Assembly (NCBI GenBank): GCA_965221105.1
Contig: OZ244871.1
Coordinates: 2,170,001 to 2,234,000, forward strand
Direction: 5' to 3'
Length of the DNA: 64,000 nt
From: GM7GCV1 sp965221105
GTDB taxonomy: Bacteria; Pseudomonadota; Gammaproteobacteria; Pseudomonadales; GM7GCV1
In this document: positions 44,982-53,800 of the stretch, in pieces
How the letters are laid out: the number at the start of each line of letters is the position of its first letter
Position numbering within the stretch: position 1 is the first letter of the stretch
Notes under the pieces: model-generated
What the model was told of the DNA's origin: nothing
Database searches by the model: none
What the model saw: the letters and a program-made list of their open reading frames with translations, nothing else
Position numbers and translations under genes: made by a program

Positions 44982-45301
44982 GAGCGTTCTCCTGTGTCTG
45001 CTGCATCGAGAGCCTCGATGACAGATTCAGTTCGCTCAATTGCTTTCTCGGCCACTGTGACAGCTTCGTTCATTGCTGCTCGAACAGCCTGGACGGCCGC
45101 TATGGCATCAGCCTCGTTATCAATCATATCGCTGATACGGGCCTCTTCCGGCTGCTGCTCTCGCCGTATAATTAACTCGTCATTATTGGTATACAGCGTG
45201 ACTGGCGCACCGGCATACAACCCAACTTCCTGCATCAGCCTGGCTGGCAACCGAATCGCAGAGCTGTTGCCCCACCGTTGAATCTTACTGGTGTGCTGCA
45301 T
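44972..45301 (-). CDS. MazE/AbrB-like DNA-binding protein with a long helical tail
   Basis: 109 residues. The first 50 form an AbrB-type domain like MazE (KIQRWGNSSAIRLPARLMQE, VGLYAGAPVTLYTNNDELII). Instead of a short disordered toxin-binding tail it continues with about 55 residues of predicted helix (AVQAVRAAMNEAVTVAEKAI). No MazF or PIN toxin follows; the next gene is a small coiled-coil protein. The upstream region has arms TGTAGATA (about 45318) and TATCTACA (about 45365) that could serve as operator half-sites. 45302-45686 holds no gene. Confidence 0.65.
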   Translation of the reverse strand: MQHTSKIQRWGNSSAIRLPARLMQEVGLYAGAPVTLYTNNDELIIRREQQPEEARISDMIDNEADAIAAVQAVRAAMNEAVTVAEKAIERTESVIEALDAADTGERSWD

Positions 45302-45686
45302 GGCTCATCCCTCCTGAGACTGTAGATACAAGTATACACCTATAGCGCATCGCGTGTCTACATATATCTACAAGGTGTCCCTGGGCTTCGTGCGAAATAC
45401 CCCAGTGTCGCGTGTCTACCTGTATCGACATTGATCCCGGCACTGGCTGACTAGAGTCACACCGAGCGCTCCTCTCCTAGCCTTGTCCAATATGAAATGA
45501 GTCTGAAGCGAGGGCTTGTTTCTAACATGAGATGACCAGCCATCTCGGCTGGTCTGGAGCCTACCGGATGTGTCGTCTGACCACGCAATCGGGGAGGGAG
45601 CTCCTCTGCCCCCCCGATCAGCAGATAACGCGTTTGACCTGCTGCAGCAGCATTTATCATATGAGTGTTTGTCTTAAGGCAAGCCA

Positions 45687-45881
45687 ATGACTACAATGCG
45701 CTCTAACGGACAAGTGAATGCCCGAATGCCCATTACTGACAACAATGCCGTTACACAGGCATGTGCGAATGTGCAGCTGGAATCTCTCCAGATTTCCCCA
45801 GAGCTTCGCGCCTGCCTCAATGCCCCTGAATCTGAACGCCTGACCACTGACCAGATTCTCGCCATGTTGCGTGACGAATAA
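45687..45881 (+). CDS. VbhA-like antitoxin of a Fic toxin
   Basis: A 64-residue protein directly before a Fic gene, overlapping it by 11 bases. The segment NVQLESLQISPELRACLNAP, then LTTDQILAMLRDE, lines up with the antitoxin VbhA of Bartonella, whose SxxxEG helix inserts a Glu into the Fic active site. The Glu is kept here (NVQLES), but the Ser and Gly of the motif are Asn and Ser. That would make it a class I Fic inhibitor with a variant motif; the alignment is by eye. Confidence 0.6.
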   Translation: MTTMRSNGQVNARMPITDNNAVTQACANVQLESLQISPELRACLNAPESERLTTDQILAMLRDE

Positions 45882-46476
45882 GACAGACTTACTCGGGGTA
45901 GAGCCCGATTACTACCCGGATACAAACACCCTCGTTAACCGCCTGAATATCCGGGACGCGGGTCGCCTGGCCCAAAAAGAAGCCGATTTCACGGCAGTAA
46001 GGGGCATTGAGTTACTGCAATCGGCACCACCCGAATTGCTCACCTTTGACTATGCAGCGCTTCGCGGTATCCATAAACATCTGTTCCAGGACCTGTATGA
46101 CTGGGCAGGTCTGCCCCGGTCATTCGACTTCCGGAAAAACAGGGAACAATTCATGCTGGCATCAGAGCTGAACGAAAAAGCAGCTGTTGTCTTTTCGGGT
46201 CTGGAAGAATTCGCCCGCACAATGAACGCCTCTTCGGCACCTGGGCGGCTGGCACGGTTTCTCAACCGGATTAATTTTTTCCACCCTTTCCCGGAGGGGA
46301 ATGGCCGCACTCAACGTATATTCCTCAGCCTGCTGGTGAAGCAGCATGGCTACACTCTTGATTGGAGCGACGTGGAGGCATGGGAAATGACAGCTGTTTG
46401 TCAGCAGGCCTACATAATGAACATCGAGCCCATGCGCCTCATGTTCGAACGTATTCTCCTGGTCCATCACGAATAA
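45871..46476 (+). CDS. fic: Fic-domain AMP-transferase (toxin)
   Basis: A 201-residue Fic protein, which in this family transfers AMP from ATP to a target protein (gyrase and topoisomerase IV in VbhT-like toxins). The active-site loop is HPFPEGNGRTQR with catalytic His138, and the flap-region block is FDYAALRGIHKHLFQDLYDW then AGLPRSFDFRK. The motif has Glu where many have Asp, a known variant. The start is GTG inside the antitoxin gene. No inhibitory SxxxEG helix is visible within the toxin itself, so control falls to the upstream small protein. Confidence 0.88.
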   Translation: MTNKTDLLGVEPDYYPDTNTLVNRLNIRDAGRLAQKEADFTAVRGIELLQSAPPELLTFDYAALRGIHKHLFQDLYDWAGLPRSFDFRKNREQFMLASELNEKAAVVFSGLEEFARTMNASSAPGRLARFLNRINFFHPFPEGNGRTQRIFLSLLVKQHGYTLDWSDVEAWEMTAVCQQAYIMNIEPMRLMFERILLVHHE

Positions 46477-46945
46477 GGGAAACATCCCGGGCGGACATGG
46501 ATGGGAGGGGCGAAAGCGGGCAGTTCAAAACCCGCCCCGCTCATCATTCTCGGGCGTGAAGCGCAGGTGAAAACGGTTCCCTGTAATGCGTTCTACCCGA
46601 TTTTTGGACGGCACCCCAGGCGTCTGGCCATTACCTCAATGTGAGATCTCCGTTTCCTGCCCCGGCGCTGCTCAGCCTGAGCGCCCGACACCGGGCGACC
46701 CATGAATCCGCCCCCGGCGGGCCATCAGCGCCTCCGGTCGGCACATCCACCCCCACACCGGGGCCACCACACTTCACGACAGCATACACTGGCCTCGAAG
46801 GATCCGAACGACCTTCGGCACACAGGGGACTTTTGAATAGGCCTGTCCTGAACCTGGGTAGTGCCTCAGTTTGAAAATCATTCCATTCTGCCGGTTGAAA
46901 GAGGTATTATAGTGAGCGTCACATCAATCTACTTCGGAGAGAAAG
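46477..46945. other. Stretch without a gene
   Basis: No credible gene was found. It includes one copy of a 46-base dispersed repeat (46800-46845) and the promoter region of the poly-C gene. Confidence 0.4.
46800..46845. repeat. Dispersed 46-base repeat, copy A
   Basis: Its reverse complement matches 63122-63167 with four differences, so the two copies are inverted and 16 kb apart. No function is evident. Confidence 0.75.
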
Positions 46946-47645
46946 ATGAAACATTGCCATAACTCAACCCCCCCCCCCCCCCGATAAACTAGCGACCTTC
47001 CTGCTGCTGGCGCTTCTGGCCGCGCCGTCCATGGCACAGGTGGATTACTCTTTCATTGATGTTACATCAGGCGCGAGTGCCTGCCCGTCAGGCCAGGATA
47101 TACGGACCGGAATATCCCTTGTCGATGGATCCCTGACAACAAACGAGGTCCGGCTGTTGACGTGGTCAGTGAGTATTACATCGATCCATGCACTCTTCCC
47201 AGAAACGCGCAAACTTCAAAGTGCCCCTGTGTATCTCAGCGTGCTGGAAAATGGCAATACAGAGGTGCGCAGGCAGACTCTTGGAACTGCTAAAGTTGGC
47301 ACAGATGTGGCGGCAGACCCCAAAACTTTCAGCACCCTGAAGCAGAACACGCGCTACACCGCAGTCACCCATATTGGGGATGTCACCAGGATCCTTTCAA
47401 GATTCTGCTTCAAGACGGCGGCCGATCTGGAGATTCCCTTTGGCTCGGGTCGCGGCGGCGACGGTCCCGGCGATTCGTGGTCAAGCGGATGCTTCGCCTT
47501 CAGCACCGACCGGAATGAGATCAATGCTTGCCTGTGCGGAGCACGCAATGCAAGTGGTGCATGGGCGCGTACAGATGCCGAAGACGGCTACGAATATATC
47601 AGGGACGCCACCTGGAGGACCAGTGCGGGCTGCACGACCAACTGA
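46946..47645 (+). pseudogene. Exported protein gene switched out of frame by a run of 15 C
   Basis: GGAGAGAAAG and ATG at 46946 open a short frame (MKHCHNST) that enters 15 consecutive C at 46968-46982 and stops five codons later at TAA. The frame after the run encodes DKLATFLLLALLAAPSMAQV, a signal-peptide core, and then about 200 residues of mature protein through 47645. With 14 or 17 C the ATG would be in frame with all of it. The mature part is Ser/Thr-rich, has several Cys (such as SSGCFAFSTDRNEINACLCG), and matches no family I recognise. It looks like an exported protein subject to on/off slippage and is OFF as written; a read error in the homopolymer is the alternative. An ATG at 47031 after the signal core would give only a signal-less form. 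Confidence 0.7.
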
Positions 47646-47805
47646 CGGGGCCTGAGGCGGCGGCCGCAGGAACGCCCGACCGGCCGCGGCGATCCTCGGA
47701 CCCGTCCGGAAAACCCGGAACGCGGGACAGGGGGGTGGCCCGCGGGCCGCCTTCTTCCCAATTGGGTCCTGCACTGTTCAAACTGGGCCACTACCGGACA
47801 GCTGG

Positions 47806-47852
47806 GTTGTGGCCTGATGAGTTGTGGCCTGATGAGTTGTGGCCTGATGAAC
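47806..47852. repeat. 15-base tandem repeat, three units
   Basis: TTGTGGCCTGATGAG is repeated about three times, the last unit partial and altered. It lies in noncoding sequence between the poly-C gene and vapC. 47646-47800 is GC-rich and holds no convincing gene. Confidence 0.8.
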
Positions 47853-47905
47853 AGTGGCTCAGCACATGGAAGTCACCCCTCTTCCATATTTCGTATATTA
47901 AGTCC

Positions 47906-47933
47906 CTAAAAATACCCTCCGTGGTATTTTTAG
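47906..47933. repeat. Hairpin element beside vapC
   Basis: CTAAAAATACC, a six-base loop and GGTATTTTTAG form a perfect 11-pair hairpin 27 bases beyond the vapC stop (47960). The first 17 bases (CTAAAAATACCCTCCGT) recur on the other side of vapBC at 48744-48760. It may act as a terminator in either direction. Confidence 0.65.
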
Positions 47934-47959
47934 AGGTTCCCACAAGTCACCCCCATAAG

Positions 47960-48403
47960 TCATCTTTCGGGGTCAAATAACGGGTTGCGAGTCAACAGGG
48001 ATGGGAAACGGCTGAAGTCCTTGTCCGCGGTGAATAACTCACTGACTCCGTGAGAGAGACAGATGGTGGCAATGCGCGCATCATGAATCTCCGGGCCTCG
48101 GGCTCTGCCGTCCGTTATCAATGAGTCCAACCGCGCCAGATGATCGGCGGCTTCACCTATCATGACCAGAGACGGGGATGCAAGCCAGGCACCTACCTGC
48201 TCAAGAGCCTGCTGCGCGGTAGAAGGCGGATCATAGATCCGGGGATGCGTCGCAATAGCCAGGAACTCGTGGACGCACGGCCACGGTATTGCCCAAGCAT
48301 GTTGTGCCTGGGCAAGACTTGTTACTGCGTCTCTTGCGCGTTGATGCCATTCGCTGTCCTGCCGGTGCGCATAAACCAGTATATTTGTGTCAACGGCGAT
48401 CAA
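47960..48403 (-). CDS. vapC: PIN-domain toxin VapC
   Basis: A 147-residue PIN ribonuclease toxin. Metal-binding acids: MIAVDTNILVYAHRQD (Asp5), PWPCVHEFLAIATHPR (Glu), GPEIHDARIATICLSHGV (Asp) and ELFTADKDFSRFP (Asp). All four are present, so it is probably active. The start overlaps the vapB stop by four bases. VapB and VapC should form a complex that represses the operon. Confidence 0.9.
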   Translation of the reverse strand: MIAVDTNILVYAHRQDSEWHQRARDAVTSLAQAQHAWAIPWPCVHEFLAIATHPRIYDPPSTAQQALEQVGAWLASPSLVMIGEAADHLARLDSLITDGRARGPEIHDARIATICLSHGVSELFTADKDFSRFPSLLTRNPLFDPER

Positions 48404-48645
48404 TTGCCGCGGTCCTCATAGGCGGCGTGTCTGACAGATGCCCAGGGCTCATCCCTGAATTCGGCCCGCAACCCGTTCCCGGCCACGCTCCTGTCTGCCA
48501 GACGGAACAACTCGGCCTGCTTGGCTTCCTGCAGGGCATAACGGAGACCTTGTTCAACGAGCGCTCGAAAAGTAGTGCCGCGTTTCGCCGCAAGCGCCTT
48601 GGCTTCCAGCGCCAGCGCATCGGATAAATCAATGGTTGTCTTCAT
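48400..48645 (-). CDS. vapB: VapB-type antitoxin
   Basis: An 81-residue antitoxin with a ribbon-helix-helix-like N-terminus, MKTTIDLSDALALEAKALAA and KRGTTFRALVEQGLRYALQE, typical of DUF2191/VapB antitoxins of PIN toxins. The C-terminal part (FRDEPWASVRHAAYEDRGN) should bind VapC. I choose the ATG at 48645; the upstream in-frame extension is not conserved. It is translationally coupled to vapC. Confidence 0.87.
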   Translation of the reverse strand: MKTTIDLSDALALEAKALAAKRGTTFRALVEQGLRYALQEAKQAELFRLADRSVAGNGLRAEFRDEPWASVRHAAYEDRGN

Positions 48646-48743
48646 ACTGTAAACCCATATCAGATGATATGGGAGACCATATGCTGCATTGGATGGTCCT
48701 GTCAAGAACACAACTCAATGGCTGAGGACTCTGATGGTAACCT

Positions 48744-48760
48744 CTAAAAATACCCTCCGT
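48744..48760. repeat. Second copy of the vapBC-flanking 17-base repeat
   Basis: CTAAAAATACCCTCCGT as at 47906-47922, here enclosed by GGTAAC and GTTACC, so another small inverted repeat forms (about 48736-48765). Confidence 0.65.
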
Positions 48761-48895
48761 TACCTTAGATGGAGCATCAACAACAACTCGCACAGCCTGC
48801 CCCCTGAGTCTTGTATGTATTGAACAGTCAGTCTTGAGCCCAACGTGCAGAGCGGGTAGAATAACCAACCAAATTACTAGGGTATTAGCTCAGCC

Positions 48896-49486
48896 ATGCT
48901 CTCTTTCTCTGTAGAAATCACTGATTCAGCCCAAATATATCTTGCTGGCCTGCTGGAAAAACAGGAGGGCGATGTTGATGTCCGCATGTTTGTTCTCAAC
49001 CCCGGCACACCCGAGGCAGAAACCTGCCTGTCCTATTGCCGGGAGGGTGAAGTGCAGGAAGATGACGAATTGATGGAGCTGGATACATTCCGAGTCTATT
49101 TCGAAAAGCGCAGTGTGCCCTTTCTCGACGAGGCCAAGGTTGATTTTTCTGAAGACAAGATGGGTGGACAGCTGACCATTAAGGCACCGAATTCTCGGGT
49201 ACCCCGGATTTCGGATGACAGCCCGCTGGAAGACAAGGTCAATTACGTACTCTGGAATGAGGTCAATCCCGCCTTGGCAGCCCATGGCGGGCAGGTTTCG
49301 CTGATGGAGATTGCCGAGGGTCCCACCGCTGTGCTGCAGTTCGGTGGCGGCTGCCAGGGTTGCAGTATGCTGGATGTCACGCTCAAGGACGGGGTGGAAA
49401 AGACCCTGATGGAGCGGTTACCAGAACTGTCAAGCGTCTGTGATATTACCGACCACAGCGACACGAGCAACGCCTACTATCGATAG
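48896..49486 (+). CDS. nfuA: Fe-S cluster carrier NfuA
   Basis: Scaffold or carrier that delivers [4Fe-4S] clusters to target enzymes, especially under oxidative stress or iron shortage. The N-terminal degenerate A-type domain (about 1-95) lacks the usual cluster Cys, as in E. coli NfuA. The C-terminal Nfu domain has GGQVSLMEIAEGPTAVLQFG and the CxxC motif GGGCQGCSM (about 157-160). The 196-residue length is close to the 191 of E. coli. The gene is monocistronic and converges with the DAHP synthase gene. Confidence 0.95.
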   Translation: MLSFSVEITDSAQIYLAGLLEKQEGDVDVRMFVLNPGTPEAETCLSYCREGEVQEDDELMELDTFRVYFEKRSVPFLDEAKVDFSEDKMGGQLTIKAPNSRVPRISDDSPLEDKVNYVLWNEVNPALAAHGGQVSLMEIAEGPTAVLQFGGGCQGCSMLDVTLKDGVEKTLMERLPELSSVCDITDHSDTSNAYYR

Positions 49487-49515
49487 AGGGTGGTGCGACG
49501 AGAGGGTGCGTTCGC

Positions 49516-50607
49516 TCAGGACTGTGTGCGCCCAGGCAGGACATCCCTGAGCTTGTCGTTCATCGCGTGCAGGCTCTCTTCAGTGGTTGGCCAGTCAATG
49601 CAGGCATCGGTCACTGAGACTCCATAGTGCAGCTGCGATAGATCGCTGGGAATTTTCTGGTTGCCAGCGCCAATGTTGCTCTCGATCATGACCCCCATGA
49701 TGGATGTGTTTCCTTCCAGAATCTGATTGGTGACATTCTCGAGCACCAGAGGCTGCAGTTCGTGGTTCTTGTTGGAATTGGCGTGACTGCAGTCAACCAT
49801 GATATTGGCCTGCAATCCGGCATCGCGCAGCTCGTTTTCGGCCAGCTGCACACTCACTGAATCATAGTTTGGCTTGCCGTCGCCTCCCCGCAATACCAGA
49901 TGTGCATAGGGGTTGCCCTTGGAGTGAAAGACGCTCACCTGTCCCCTGGAAGAAATCCCCAGAAAACGGTGGGGCTTGGCCACTGACTGCAGGGCATTAA
50001 TGGCCACAGTGAGGCCGCCATCAGTGCCATTTTTGAAGCCTACGGCACAACTGAGCCCACTGGCCATCTCCCGGTGTGTCTGGGATTCGGTAGTACGCGC
50101 ACCAATGGCGGACCAGCTGATCAGATCCTGAATGTATTGCGGCGATATAGGGTCAAGGGCTTCTGTTGAGGTTGGCAAGCCCAACTCGGAGATATCAACC
50201 AGAAGCTTGCGTGCGATCTGAAATCCCTCTTCAACAGCGAAGCTATCGTCCATGTGCGGATCGTTAATCAGACCTTTCCAGCCGACAGTCGTGCGCGGCT
50301 TTTCAAAATAGACCCGCATCACAACCAGCAGGGATTCACGCACCTCTTCAGCCAGTTTTTTCAGGCGTCGGGCGTAGTCCATGGCGGCCCCGGTATCGTG
50401 TACCGAGCATGGTCCCACCACCACCAGCACGCGATGATCCTTGTTATCGAGAATATCACGCACTGCCTTGCGCCCCGCACTCACGGTCTCACCGGCAGTC
50501 TGGGTAACCGGCAGCTTGGCGTGCAGGTCGGCGGGAGCAATCAATGTCTCCCGGTTGACAATGTTGACGTCCTCCAACTGGACATCTCGGTAGATCCGAT
50601 CTGACAT
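49516..50607 (-). CDS. aroG: 3-deoxy-D-arabino-heptulosonate 7-phosphate (DAHP) synthase, class I
   Basis: Joins phosphoenolpyruvate and erythrose 4-phosphate, the first step of the shikimate pathway for aromatic amino acids. The 363 residues are the enterobacterial-type class I alpha enzyme: VVVGPCSVHDTGAAMDYARR, VYFEKPRTTVGWKGLINDP (PEP-binding Lys and Arg), IGARTTESQTHREMASGL and the metal ligands in MVDCSHANSNK and GVSVTDACIDW. The N-terminal arm (about 1-30) is part of the feedback-inhibition site; which amino acid inhibits it cannot be told from this reading, so the gene letter is provisional. No TrpR or TyrR box was identified. Confidence 0.92.
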   Translation of the reverse strand: MSDRIYRDVQLEDVNIVNRETLIAPADLHAKLPVTQTAGETVSAGRKAVRDILDNKDHRVLVVVGPCSVHDTGAAMDYARRLKKLAEEVRESLLVVMRVYFEKPRTTVGWKGLINDPHMDDSFAVEEGFQIARKLLVDISELGLPTSTEALDPISPQYIQDLISWSAIGARTTESQTHREMASGLSCAVGFKNGTDGGLTVAINALQSVAKPHRFLGISSRGQVSVFHSKGNPYAHLVLRGGDGKPNYDSVSVQLAENELRDAGLQANIMVDCSHANSNKNHELQPLVLENVTNQILEGNTSIMGVMIESNIGAGNQKIPSDLSQLHYGVSVTDACIDWPTTEESLHAMNDKLRDVLPGRTQS

Positions 50608-50832
50608 CGATATGCAGTCGTGCCTGCGGGTAAAAAAAGGGCGGCCAGTGTACCAGAGCGTCTATGGCCTTCCTACAGGGTTTCAGTTATGGGGTGATTG
50701 CATGTGCATCGGGGTGTGTGCAGTCTCACAACAGATGGTGTTGCCTCGGGGAAAGATCAGTTCCACACGCTGCCTGTCTCGGATATTGCCGCGGATGGAG
50801 TGAATCCGTCAGAGTGTGTTTTTCTCCGCGAT

Positions 50833-53800
50833 TCAGCCAGTCAGTTCAACCCCGGCTGCTATCGCGGGAAAATAGAGCATGCACCGGACATCCTCCTGCT
50901 CGAAGAGCCGCCGGTAGGCTGCCATCTGTTCGCGATATCTCTCGACTTCCGCTGCGATAAAGTCGTCAACATCTTCCCCCGTGTCGGGTGCGCTGGATTT
51001 GTAATCTATGATCCAGCGAACGCCATTTTCGACAAATGTTCGGTCAAGGACAGCCAGGCGCACCTGTCCCAGATCATCGAGGTATTCAATTTCCAGCTCA
51101 GCAGCGCTTTCCTCGTGGCTCGTATCAAGAAGCCATCGACCCCTGGCATCTCGTGTCATTGAGTCCAGCAAGCTGCTGAGCCGCGCAAGGGCCTCATCAA
51201 CCTGCTCGCCGTCCAGTCCGAGGGTAGCAAGGCTGCGTCGCCAGTCTGTGGCAAACACCTCGGGTGTGGGGTTGTCGATCGGCTCGCGGACTATCCGCAT
51301 CAGACTGTGGTGTATCAGGGTACCAACGTGGCGTGCCAGGTACTGCTTGCTAAAAGGCGCCCCAGGTTTTTGGCCGGGTACGCCTCCTCGTTCCGGTGCG
51401 GGGTTGAGCTGTGGTGATTCGGATTCTGGCATGTCTGCCAGTGCGCGTGAAGGGGGCAGTCGCCGCATGCCCTCCAGAACCTGAACCTCTGCCAATTCTT
51501 CAGGCTCGCTGATGTCGCATGAGGCTCTAAAGCTATCGCCATGCTGTTCCCACAGCGCTTCCAGCATGCTGCCCCTGCGTGGTCGCCTGAATGTCTGGCC
51601 GTCGTCTTCCATGCTCAATGAACCACTGAGCCAGAGCGATTGTGCGGCGCGGGTGCAGGCAACATAGAGCAGCCGTCCGATCTCCTGGCGCTGGCGCCCG
51701 GCTTCCTCGGCTCTGAGGTAGTCATAGAGAGTCTGGTCTCCATCATTTCCATGGATGCCAGGCCTGGCAGCCAGCAGGTAGCCGTCGGATCCGTCCTGGT
51801 ACTCCCGTTCCCACCAGAGCAGCAGCGGGGAATCATTTCTTCCCACGGTTCTGTGCAGAGCCGGAACATACACATGGTCGAATTCCAGTCCCTTGGACTT
51901 ATGTATGGTCATGATCTGCAGTCCGTGTGCAGCACTGGCGTCGCCCCCTGCGTCTTCAGGCTGGGCATAGAGCTCGCGCAGCCGTCGCTCAAAGGCCCTC
52001 CAGTCCCTGATCAGGCCACCGGACTCCAGTTCCTCGACCAGATTCAGATAATCCTCGATATCCCCGCTGTCGCGCTGTTCAAGCAATGCATCCGGGGCAT
52101 CCAGATCTCTCCACAGGGTCTCAAGCGTGACACGCAGATTGTGCTTGCCGAGTCGTTCGAATGCTCTGCCGAAGCAGGTGGTCAGTCTCTTGAGGATGTC
52201 TGTTCCATGGTCGCTGAGTCTCCCCCCTGAGAGGGCATTGTCCATGGCATGCCAGATGGTCGGTGGCTGCTTGTCCTTCGCATCCACCAGCCCACCTACC
52301 TGCAGCAGGTCCGCCATGTCCAGACCCGCCCAGGGCGCGCGCAGTACAGACAGCCAGGCAATGCGATCCGCCGGCATACAGAGTGCCCGCAGCAGGCTGT
52401 GGGCATCCATGACTGCCATACGGTTGACCAGGGGGTCTATATCCTGAGCCTGCCAGCGAATATCGCGTGCCCTGAGGGCGGGGAGAATGGCCTTGAGATG
52501 GCTGCGTCCGCGAACCAGTATGGCCAGGTCTCTTTCTCCCTGTGCCAGTTTGTTCGCGATGTCCTCTGCCAGCCCTTCAGCCTCGGCCTGATCCGACAGG
52601 AAGCCGCGCAAGGTGACCGCCCAGTTTGAAGCAGGTTGTACCGCCTGTGCGCTCTGGAACGCCACCTGACCCTGAACCAGGTTGTCCTCGGTGGGCAGCA
52701 GTTGTTCAAAGCAGTTATTGACCCAATCGACGATCTGGCTTTCGGAACGAAAATTGGCAGTCAGGTCCAGGGGCGTCAGGGGCAAGGGGCCGATACCCTG
52801 GTGTCTGGCGCGGATAAACAGGCTGACATTGGCCTTGCGAAAGCCATAGATGCTCTGCATGCCGTCACCGACAATGAACAGCGTGCGGCCATCATCTGGT
52901 TGCCAGCCTGCGGTGAGGCGCTTGAGCAGCTCAACCTGCATGCTGGAGGTGTCCTGGAATTCGTCGACCAGTATGTGCTGGATTCGGTAGTCCAGTCGCA
53001 GCGCCAGAGGTGTCGGATTCTCGGGTTCCCCAAGCGCTCTGGTGGCCGCCATGGCGACCTCGGTATAGTCGGTTTCACCGCGCTCCTGACAGAGGGTACT
53101 GAACGCAGCAGCAGTGAGTGGGAGGAGGGTGAACAAAGCCCGGTTGATTTCATTCTCATCACCAGCCTGCATATTCGGCAGGATGGCAATCTGGTTTAGC
53201 GCGGGCAGCGTTTGGGCGTCCTGGCCGACCGCATTGAGCAAGTTGGCAAAAGACTCCTTGTACGCAGTCGCCTCAGATCTTGAGACCCGATCGGATTCGG
53301 TGGGGAATCCAAGTCGTTTGTCGACTTTGGGCGAACGATAGCGTGCGCTTCCATAGTCACCAGTCAGGAGAAATTTCCGCAAGGCCCGCCACTCTGGCAG
53401 GGCTGCTGACGTGGCCTCGGGAATCCTCTCGTTCAGCTCTGCCTCCAGCCATCTGGCATCGTCACGGTGGGCAACTGCATGGGCGAGCGCGGATTCCAGA
53501 TCATTCGCATACGGGGCGAGTGCGTGCAGGGCCGAGGAGAGTGCCTCTTCAACCAGTGCCTCTGTTCTTTCGTTGAGGTACTGGTCGTCAATCTGGCCCG
53601 GTACGATCAGGGGCAGCCAGCTGTCTCGACTGGCCAGCAGATTGGCGAGCATGGTGCACAGATTTTCCAGGTTGCCGTCCAGATGGCTGACAATCAGTCG
53701 CAGTGCCGTGCCCCTCGGTCCGGGGTCATCCAGAAATTCCAGGGTTCTCTCGGCAGCCTGACGATACAGCGCTGCGGGATCAACTGAGATGTCTGGAGGC

